From the NCBI RefSeq assembly GCF_010500615.1, contig NZ_JAAGNX010000002.1, positions 971,444 through 1,035,443 on the forward strand: a stretch of DNA of 64,000 bases. The letters are read 5' to 3'. The position numbers and the translations under genes were made by a program. This document shows, piece after piece, positions 52,497 to 59,517 of this stretch; position 1 is the stretch's first letter, and every line of letters begins with the position of its first letter. The notes beneath the pieces were generated by a model, which was not told where the DNA came from, made no database searches, and saw nothing but the letters and a program-made list of their open reading frames with translations. This DNA comes from Oceanipulchritudo coccoides. GTDB taxonomy: Bacteria > Verrucomicrobiota > Verrucomicrobiia > Opitutales > Oceanipulchritudinaceae.

Positions 52497-54785
52497 ATGA
52501 AAAAGCTACTCCTTACCCTGACGCTTGCTGCCCTTTTCTCTGGTAGCAGCTTTGTACATGGTCAAACGAAAGTCCTGATCGATATTGGCAACGACTCCAG
52601 TTTTCGGGGTGCGAGTGTGACCAGCCCGGATGGTAATGGCAATCACTGGAACAGTGTCTGGTCGGGCGCCTTCTATGCCGACATGGTGGACACCACTGGG
52701 ACCGCCACAACGATCGACTTTGGATTTACGGCTGCAGGTGGTTCCGACTATTTCAATGGTCCTTCCGGGGCGACACAGGATCCAACTGCCACAGTCTACA
52801 ACGCCACAGCCCTTGGCGATCTTGGCGTGAACGAGGCGGTTTACGATTATTATACGAACTCGTATTGTCTGATAGGCGGCCTTGATCCGGACAAGTTCTA
52901 CAAGATCACGCTCTATGGGTCCCACAAATTCAATGTACCGGGTACAACGGTTTATACCATTTATGCTGACAACCCCGGTGGACTGGACAATTCAAACGGG
53001 GCACAAGTCCTGGGCTCAGCCAGTTTGGCGGTCAACAATGACCCGATAACGGGAGCGGAGTGGCAGCACAACGAAGACCGTGTGGCCACAATCACAGTCG
53101 GTCTGGACAGTTCTGTTTATCTGAGCTGGGTAGCCGATGATGGCTCGAGCAGTGGTTACCTGAATGCTTTTTCGATCGAGGAAGTACCGGCACCCCCCAT
53201 TCCCGCATCCCCGACGGATTTGGTACTCATTGATTTTGGCAATGACGGCACATTCCAGGGTGCAACTCCAGCCAGCCCGGACGCCAATGGCAACATCTGG
53301 AACAGCACGGCCTTTTCCGCATTGAACAACATGGTGGATTCCAACGGCAGTGCCACCACCCTCGACTTTGAGGACCTCAACCTCTGGGGAACCGGTAGCT
53401 CGGGATCATGGGGGCTCACTACTTCGAATCCCCCGACTGCTCTTGAGATTGCAGATGTCCAGACTGCTGTCGACGGCTCTTCAATCAGTGGAACGGACTT
53501 CGATATCGCCGAGGTTGCAATGGACTTTTACAACTCCTCAATTGATACCGATTCGGACAATATCCCGGATTATTTCAAAGGCGAATTCAAGATCAGCCAA
53601 TTGGAAGAAGGATCCACTTACGAACTCTCATTCCTGGCCGCCCATGCATTTACTGGCGATTCCACACTTGTTCAGGTGTACGATGATGCCACCTTCACCA
53701 ATTTGCTCGGCTCGACCACGATTACCCAAGGGGATGGATCGGGGACGCCGACTCCCAATGTCGGTCAGATCATCGTCACGGGTCCGGCCAACACGGACAA
53801 TACCATCTACATCCGCTTCGAAGGAACGACAGTTTCCGGTGACGGCATCCTCAACGCCATGTCCATCAAAAAATTCAAGTTCCCGACAGGACTTGTCTTG
53901 ATTGACATTGGTTCCGACAGCAACTTCCGCAGCGCAACTGCCCCCAGCCCGGACATCAATGGAAACCACTGGAACAGTGTGGGAGCAGGTTTTGTGGAAG
54001 ACCTTGTCGACTCAAACGGCTATGTCACTCCAATCAACTGGTCTGGCAATGGCTATGGCACAGGCGGATTCGACAGCACAAATTCCCTCGGATTCGGGAC
54101 AACCAACCCGTTGACCGCAGACGAGCTCAACAATGCTCATTATTTGCTCAACACGGTTGGCTCCTTGTCAGGAACGACCTTCAACGTGGCTCAGGCTGCC
54201 ATCGACTTTGTTAATTCCAACAATGTCGCTAACGGCGGGGTTGGCCGCGTCGCTCTTGAAGATGTGACTCCGGGTCAGTCCTACGAATTGTCCTTCTACT
54301 GCAGCAAGCAGTTCAGCGGCGAAACACAGACCCTCGTCCGCATCTTTGATGACAATACCTTCACAAATCAGATTGGGACGGTCTCCGTCACCCACGAGGA
54401 TGGCAGTGGTTATGGGAACCTCTCCAGCGTCGGGCAGTTGACCCTCCTTGCTCCGGCTTCCGGTCAGTTCTTTATCCAATGGGAAGGCGCTACCGATCCA
54501 ACAAAAGGTTATCTCAATGCCCTCTCCATCGAGGCAGTTGGGGCGGCACCCGTTGTGGCCCCCGAGGTTTCCATTTCCGAGAGTGGGGGTACCCTCACCA
54601 TCGCCTACAATTCCCAGTCCGGGGTTGATTACCAGCTCCAGTCCAGCACTACCCTTGGAGTTGGTTCATGGAGTAACGATGGCACGCCACAATCCGGCGA
54701 TGGAGGCCCGCAGGACTTCACCCGCAGTACACCCGCCTCCGGCGCCAAGTCCTTTTATCGCGTCGAGGCCACTGCCGCTCCCTGA
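52497..54785 (+). CDS. secreted protein with three tandem IDFG modules
   Basis: A 762-residue exported protein (signal peptide LLLTLTLAALFSGSSFVHG). Three IDFG modules follow: about 24-235 (VLIDIGNDSSFRGASV), 241-457 (VLIDFGNDGTFQGATP) and 464-680 (VLIDIGSDSNFRSATA). Each has the NGNxWNS motif and ends with a G-(Y/I)-LNA-(M/L/F)-SI strand. The first is closest to those of the GH87 and PEP-CTERM proteins; the other two share an extra LGFGTTNPLTADE-like insert and are more like each other, suggesting an internal duplication. The last 75 residues (VDYQLQSSTTLGVGSWS) are the same kind of tail as on the amylase. No catalytic motif; probably a multivalent binding protein. Confidence 0.87.
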   Translation: MKKLLLTLTLAALFSGSSFVHGQTKVLIDIGNDSSFRGASVTSPDGNGNHWNSVWSGAFYADMVDTTGTATTIDFGFTAAGGSDYFNGPSGATQDPTATVYNATALGDLGVNEAVYDYYTNSYCLIGGLDPDKFYKITLYGSHKFNVPGTTVYTIYADNPGGLDNSNGAQVLGSASLAVNNDPITGAEWQHNEDRVATITVGLDSSVYLSWVADDGSSSGYLNAFSIEEVPAPPIPASPTDLVLIDFGNDGTFQGATPASPDANGNIWNSTAFSALNNMVDSNGSATTLDFEDLNLWGTGSSGSWGLTTSNPPTALEIADVQTAVDGSSISGTDFDIAEVAMDFYNSSIDTDSDNIPDYFKGEFKISQLEEGSTYELSFLAAHAFTGDSTLVQVYDDATFTNLLGSTTITQGDGSGTPTPNVGQIIVTGPANTDNTIYIRFEGTTVSGDGILNAMSIKKFKFPTGLVLIDIGSDSNFRSATAPSPDINGNHWNSVGAGFVEDLVDSNGYVTPINWSGNGYGTGGFDSTNSLGFGTTNPLTADELNNAHYLLNTVGSLSGTTFNVAQAAIDFVNSNNVANGGVGRVALEDVTPGQSYELSFYCSKQFSGETQTLVRIFDDNTFTNQIGTVSVTHEDGSGYGNLSSVGQLTLLAPASGQFFIQWEGATDPTKGYLNALSIEAVGAAPVVAPEVSISESGGTLTIAYNSQSGVDYQLQSSTTLGVGSWSNDGTPQSGDGGPQDFTRSTPASGAKSFYRVEATAAP

Positions 54786-54810
54786 TCTTCCTTTTTTCTC
54801 CCGTCCGGTG

Positions 54811-54837
54811 GGTGTTTTACGTAAAGCGTAAAACACC
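54811..54837. promoter_or_regulatory. variant LacI-type operator inside an 11-bp inverted repeat
   Basis: The core TTTACGTAAA (54816-54825) is intact, but the flanks differ from the other sites. The left half is also one arm of a larger perfect repeat, GGTGTTTTACG (54811-54821) and CGTAAAACACC (54827-54837), separated by TAAAG. It lies 25 bp after one gene and about 118 bp before the next, so it may serve as operator, transcription end of 52497, or both. No T run follows. Confidence 0.65.
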
Positions 54838-54937
54838 TTCCGGCGGGCTGAGAATGCTGTTTATCCTCACCTCGTTTCTATTTCAATTATCAGCTCTCAA
54901 CGGACCAATAAATCTCAATTAAATTCTAATTAACACG

Positions 54938-55699
54938 ATGAATAACACATCACGTACCCTTCTTCTCGCCGGTGCCTTGCTGGGTGCCTCGATTCTCAGC
55001 GCACAGGTGACTGTGCTTGTTGATTTTGGAAATGACTCGAGCTTTCGCGGAGCGAGTGTGGATGCTGGAGGTGCTGGCATTGATGAAAATGGCAACTATT
55101 GGACAAGCGTCTGGTCGGGAGCCTTCTATCCCAATATGGTTGATTCCACTGGTTCTGCTACTACCATTGATTTTGGATTTGATGGAGCGCCGGCTGGTAC
55201 CGATTATTTCAACGGTCCGTCTGGTTCCACAGCGGATCCAACGGCGACGGTTTACAATGCGACAGCATTAGGGGACCTCGGTGCGGATGAAGCCGTGTAT
55301 GACTATTATGTAAGCGGTCGTTTCCAGATTCAGGGCCTCGATCCCACCAAGACCTATGATTTGGCGTTTTTTGGGTCACACAAATTTAGCACGGACGATG
55401 CCACAGTTTATACTGTGTATACAGACAACACTTACACCACGTCAGTTGCCTCTGTGAGTTTGAACGTGCAGACACCTGGTTCCCCTTGGCTACACAATCA
55501 AGATACGGTGGCCAGCCTTACAGGACTTTCCCCCCAAACGAGTAATATTCTGTATGTTGAGTTTGCCGGTTCCGGGGGTAACAGCGGATATTTGAATGCG
55601 ATGCAAATCACCGAGGTTCCCGAGCCGTCGACCTACGCGCTGTATGCGGGCTTCCTGGCCCTCGGGATGATTCTTTTCCGCCGCCGCCTCAAGGACTGA
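54938..55699 (+). CDS. IDFG-module protein with PEP-CTERM sorting signal
   Basis: A 253-residue exported protein: signal peptide (LLLAGALLGASILSA), one IDFG module (about residues 24-225, VLVDFGNDSSFRGASV) and a PEP-CTERM signal. The signal is the tripartite VPEPSTYALYAGFLALGMIL followed by FRRRLKD, recognised by exosortase systems that attach proteins to surface polysaccharide. This is the only protein of the locus with a recognised sorting signal, and it shows where at least one module is displayed. The module is very close to module 1 of the preceding protein. No enzyme motif. The exosortase gene itself is not in the window. Confidence 0.9.
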   Translation: MNNTSRTLLLAGALLGASILSAQVTVLVDFGNDSSFRGASVDAGGAGIDENGNYWTSVWSGAFYPNMVDSTGSATTIDFGFDGAPAGTDYFNGPSGSTADPTATVYNATALGDLGADEAVYDYYVSGRFQIQGLDPTKTYDLAFFGSHKFSTDDATVYTVYTDNTYTTSVASVSLNVQTPGSPWLHNQDTVASLTGLSPQTSNILYVEFAGSGGNSGYLNAMQITEVPEPSTYALYAGFLALGMILFRRRLKD

Positions 55700-55741
55700 T
55701 TTTTTTCTCACCTGGATTAGGGTAATTAGGGTATTAACAAT

Positions 55742-55772
55742 GGGCTCGGGGTGATCTGCTCCGGGCCCTTTT
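55742..55772 (+). terminator. rho-independent terminator after 54938
   Basis: GGGCTCGG (55742-55749) pairs with CCGGGCCC (55761-55768) with one wobble pair and an 11-base loop, followed by TTTTCT. Confidence 0.78.
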
Positions 55773-55785
55773 CTCTGCCTCCCTA

Positions 55786-55797
55786 ATTTACGTAAAC
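55786..55797. promoter_or_regulatory. LacI-type operator upstream of the TonB receptor
   Basis: ATTTACGTAAAC directly after the preceding terminator and about 112 bp before the receptor start. A weak -10-like CATAGG lies at 55843-55848. Confidence 0.87.
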
Positions 55798-55902
55798 TCC
55801 TGATTGTGCTGTAAGGGGGGAACATGTAATGAAAACTGGGCACATAGGTACTTGGAAGCTGGTGCTAATCACTTGTAAAACCCCATAACAAAATTAAAAC
55901 AA

Positions 55903-58900
55903 ATGAAGATGAAAGCCGAACTACCCCGATTGAGCTTGCCGCTTTTGATGGCGCTCCTGGTCTTGGCGACAAACGTGACGACGGCACAAGACGCTGTTGT
56001 GGAAGACGAAGCGGACGATGACGTCTTCGACTTGAGTCCCTTTGTGGTGGAGGAGGACGGCAATGTTGGCTACACGGCAACGCAGACCCTAGGGGGCACG
56101 CGTATCCGGACGCAACTCGAGGACGTTGCGGCGTCGGTCTCGGTAATCACTGCGGACTTCCTCGAGGATACCGGTGCGACGGACAACCAGTCGCTGCTGC
56201 AGTACACCGCGAACACGGAAGTGGGCGGCGTGGACGGAAATTTCGGCGGAGCGGGGGACGGTCCTGGGGTGTATGAAAGCTTTGGTAATCCATCGAACGA
56301 GACACGGGTACGCGGTCTTGCTGCTGCGGACAACACGCGCAACTACTTCCTCTCGGACATTCCGTGGGATGTTTACATCGTCGAGCGCGTGGACATCCAG
56401 CGCGGGCCGAACGCGATCCTCTTTGGCTTCGGGAGCCCTGCGGGGATCATCAACACCGGCTTGATCAAGCCGCAGATGGCAGACAAGTACAAGATTCAGG
56501 TGATGACGGACAGCAACGACAGCATACGCGGTAATTTTGATTTCAACAAAGTGATCCTTGAGAACGAGCTGGCCGTCCGGGTGGCCGGCGTGAAGGAGCG
56601 GGAAAAATTCCGTCAGGATCCGGCTTTCGAAAATGACGAACGCATCTGGGCGGGCGCCGAGTGGCAGCCGGATTTCCTGAAAAAGAAATGGTCCCGCACG
56701 ACCTTCAACATCTACTACGAGGACGGTAGCATTGATTCGAACTATCCGCGCACGATCACGCCGATCGACCGTATTTCCCCATGGTTTCGTCCTGTTCGCA
56801 CGGTGGAGAACGACCTGACTTCCCCCTTCAATCCGGAGGGTGGGGTTGGCCGGCAGTTTTTCACCGCGAGTCAATTGTGGAACAACCGCCTGCCCCCGAC
56901 ACCGAACGCGGGACAAATTTATTCCTACTACGAGGACGGTTCGCCCAACCCGTATCACATCCCCTCGCTCGGATCGTTCGGCGCTGTTTACGGCGGGCCG
57001 GCGGGCTTTGTCGCCGACCCGGCAACCGGGGTCGTGACGAACAGCCAGATCCTCCAGTACCGTGAGAAGAACGGTTTGGGCCCGGACGGGCAGATCGACG
57101 GCAAGATTGACGGGAACTACTTTGAGCAGCCGTCGAGTATCGACACCTTCAACGAGTTTGCCCGCAAAGCCGGTTTGCCCTTTGCCGAGTTTGGCCAGTA
57201 CAAGCAGAAGACCTTTACCGACCGTTCTGTTTTTGATTTCTACAACAACCTCCTTGACGGGCCGAACAAGGAGGAGGGACAGGAATTTGATAACCTGAAT
57301 ATTTCCTGGAGGCAGACCTTCCTGGACAACAAGTTCGGCTTTGAGTTGTCCAAGGACAAACAGAGCTACTACAACTACAGCACTCGCCTGCTGGTCGACG
57401 ACCGACAGGCGATCCTGGTTGATGTCACGGAGACCCTGATCGACGGGACACCCAACCCCAACGTCGGGCGCCCGTTCATTTCCGACAGTGGGCAGTTCGG
57501 CAACTGGTCTTATGAGCGCGACCGTGATGTGACCCGATTCACGGCGTTTGCGGAGCACGATTTCAACGACTACAAGGACAGCTTCCTGAATCGCCTGCTC
57601 GGTCGTCAGAACCTGACTTTCCTGCTTTCGCGCGAGGAGGCCGAGACGCGGAACCTGTCATGGCAGATGTTTGCCATGGGCCAGGACTACCGCGATTTCA
57701 TGGGTAACCCGAGCATTGTCGATAACGTCAATGCCTTCAGCCCGGTGGTGTATCTCGGCCCTTCCGTTATCGGCGCCGATTCCGTCTCGGACGTGCAGAT
57801 TCAGCCGCTCAAGTCGCGAATCCAGATCCCCGATGAAGTATCAATCCGCTTCTGGGATGACACCTGGAATGCGCCAAGTGTTAACCCGGGTGATTCCTGG
57901 CAACATCCGGGTGGCTACCTCTCCACCCAGTCGGAAAACCCGGCCAATTACGTAGGCTGGAACGAGCGCTCCTTCAGCATCGAAAAGGTTGGCCCGCGCA
58001 ACCCTGAAGCCCTGGCCCGTGCCGGCAGCTTGACCCGCGGTATTGTCGATTCCGAGGCGCTTGTGCTGCAGAACTACTTTTGGGACGGCGCAGTGGTCGG
58101 CACCTACGGGTGGCGCCGTGATGAAGTGCGCGCCTACAATACAAACGCATATATCAATCCTGTTACCCAGCGTGCGGAAATTGAGAAAATGGTCCTTCCG
58201 TCGTCACCGAACAATGAATGGGAGCAGGAGACCAGCAGTTGGAGTGCGGTGGTCCATCTCCATCGCCTGCCTTGGTTCATGGATATCCTCCCGATCAATG
58301 TGAGCCTTTACTACAACGAGAGTGAGAATTTCCAGCCCAACGCCAATCGTCTCGATCTTTTTGGACGGGCCCACGACCCGGCCATTGGCGATACGGTTGA
58401 CCGCTCGGTCCTCCTCCAGACCAAGGACGGGAAATACAGCCTGAAGGCCACCCATTACACCACAAAGGTGACCAACGCTTCCAGCGACTACCTTTACGGG
58501 CAGTGGTTCCTGGGTAACTTCCAGGCATGGGGCGAGAACTGGAAGAACATCTTCGAGCTCGACACGATCCAGGGAACTGACGGTACCGGTCGGACCATTT
58601 TCAATACCTACGCACCCCGTGCTGGACAGACACAGGCGGATGCGCGGGCTGAGGAAGCCGCTGCGGTCGAAGGCTGGAAACAACATATCGAAAACCTGCG
58701 CGCCCTCTCGGCTGAGCTCACGGGTAATCCCGATGCATTCGACCAAGCGTATCAACTGGACCGTTCGAACACGACCTACAATGGTATCACGGTGACTGAG
58801 CCAGCAGGCTTTACGATCACCGAGGATGTCGAGTCCGAGGGCTGGGAGTTTGAATTCACCGCGCGTCCGACAAAGGACTGGGATATTACCTTCAACGCCT

Positions 58901-59496
58901 CCAAGGTTGAGTCCACACGCACCAACTGGGGCGACGAGGCCCTCATCCGCTACATTGACCTGGTCAATGATGACCTGAATAACACAGATGCCGGAATGCT
59001 GCGAATTTACGGAGGCTGGCCAAGCGCCCCGACAGCGCTCACCGAGTGGAATTCAATCCTCAATGGCAACTACCAGTTCCGGAAGCAGCTCGAAGGCAAT
59101 CCCGCCCCCGAAATCCGCAAGTGGCGGTTCAACCTTGTGACGAATTATCACTTTGTCGACGGCTTCCTGAGTGGGATCAATATTGGCGGCGGATACCGCT
59201 GGCAGGACAAGGTCATCATCGGATTCGAGCCGGAGTATACGGACGAGTCAATGACCTCCATGGTCTACAACCTCGACAAGCCCTACTACGGTCCCTCGGA
59301 AAGTAACATCGATCTCTGGATCGGTTACTACAAGCGTATCGGCGACTGGCTTGACTGGCATGTCCAGCTGAACGTCCGCAACGTCTTCGCCGACAAGGAT
59401 CTCATCCCGATCAATACCCATCCCGATGGAACAGTCGGGGCGTGGCGTCTTGGGGCTGCCACTACCTGGACCATCACGAATACCTTTACCTGGTAA
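55903..59496 (+). CDS. TonB-dependent outer-membrane receptor
   Basis: A 1197-residue outer-membrane transporter. Signal peptide (LPLLMALLVLATNVTTAQD), an acidic stretch and the Opitutae-type TonB box region VFDLSPFVVEED. The plug follows (about 45-210, TRIRTQLEDVAASVSVITAD and IVERVDIQRGPNAILFGFGS), then the 22-strand barrel, ending in TWTITNTFTW with the C-terminal aromatic. It takes up large solutes, here presumably alpha-glucan oligosaccharides, using TonB energy. No SusD partner is encoded beside it, unlike Bacteroidota loci. First gene of an operon with the GH31 glucosidase, 21 bp downstream. Confidence 0.95.
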   Translation: MKMKAELPRLSLPLLMALLVLATNVTTAQDAVVEDEADDDVFDLSPFVVEEDGNVGYTATQTLGGTRIRTQLEDVAASVSVITADFLEDTGATDNQSLLQYTANTEVGGVDGNFGGAGDGPGVYESFGNPSNETRVRGLAAADNTRNYFLSDIPWDVYIVERVDIQRGPNAILFGFGSPAGIINTGLIKPQMADKYKIQVMTDSNDSIRGNFDFNKVILENELAVRVAGVKEREKFRQDPAFENDERIWAGAEWQPDFLKKKWSRTTFNIYYEDGSIDSNYPRTITPIDRISPWFRPVRTVENDLTSPFNPEGGVGRQFFTASQLWNNRLPPTPNAGQIYSYYEDGSPNPYHIPSLGSFGAVYGGPAGFVADPATGVVTNSQILQYREKNGLGPDGQIDGKIDGNYFEQPSSIDTFNEFARKAGLPFAEFGQYKQKTFTDRSVFDFYNNLLDGPNKEEGQEFDNLNISWRQTFLDNKFGFELSKDKQSYYNYSTRLLVDDRQAILVDVTETLIDGTPNPNVGRPFISDSGQFGNWSYERDRDVTRFTAFAEHDFNDYKDSFLNRLLGRQNLTFLLSREEAETRNLSWQMFAMGQDYRDFMGNPSIVDNVNAFSPVVYLGPSVIGADSVSDVQIQPLKSRIQIPDEVSIRFWDDTWNAPSVNPGDSWQHPGGYLSTQSENPANYVGWNERSFSIEKVGPRNPEALARAGSLTRGIVDSEALVLQNYFWDGAVVGTYGWRRDEVRAYNTNAYINPVTQRAEIEKMVLPSSPNNEWEQETSSWSAVVHLHRLPWFMDILPINVSLYYNESENFQPNANRLDLFGRAHDPAIGDTVDRSVLLQTKDGKYSLKATHYTTKVTNASSDYLYGQWFLGNFQAWGENWKNIFELDTIQGTDGTGRTIFNTYAPRAGQTQADARAEEAAAVEGWKQHIENLRALSAELTGNPDAFDQAYQLDRSNTTYNGITVTEPAGFTITEDVESEGWEFEFTARPTKDWDITFNASKVESTRTNWGDEALIRYIDLVNDDLNNTDAGMLRIYGGWPSAPTALTEWNSILNGNYQFRKQLEGNPAPEIRKWRFNLVTNYHFVDGFLSGINIGGGYRWQDKVIIGFEPEYTDESMTSMVYNLDKPYYGPSESNIDLWIGYYKRIGDWLDWHVQLNVRNVFADKDLIPINTHPDGTVGAWRLGAATTWTITNTFTW

Positions 59497-59517
59497 TCCT
59501 CTCAGCATGCTGAAATC

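Noticed and set aside
52566..54537. Treating the three modules of 52497 as a DNA repeat or assembly artefact
   Set aside because: The copies are clearly diverged in DNA and protein, and related modules occur in four other genes.
56089..57558. A 489-residue open frame on the minus strand
   Set aside because: It lies wholly inside the TonB receptor gene, shows no family motif, and is explained by the GC-rich codon use of the real gene.
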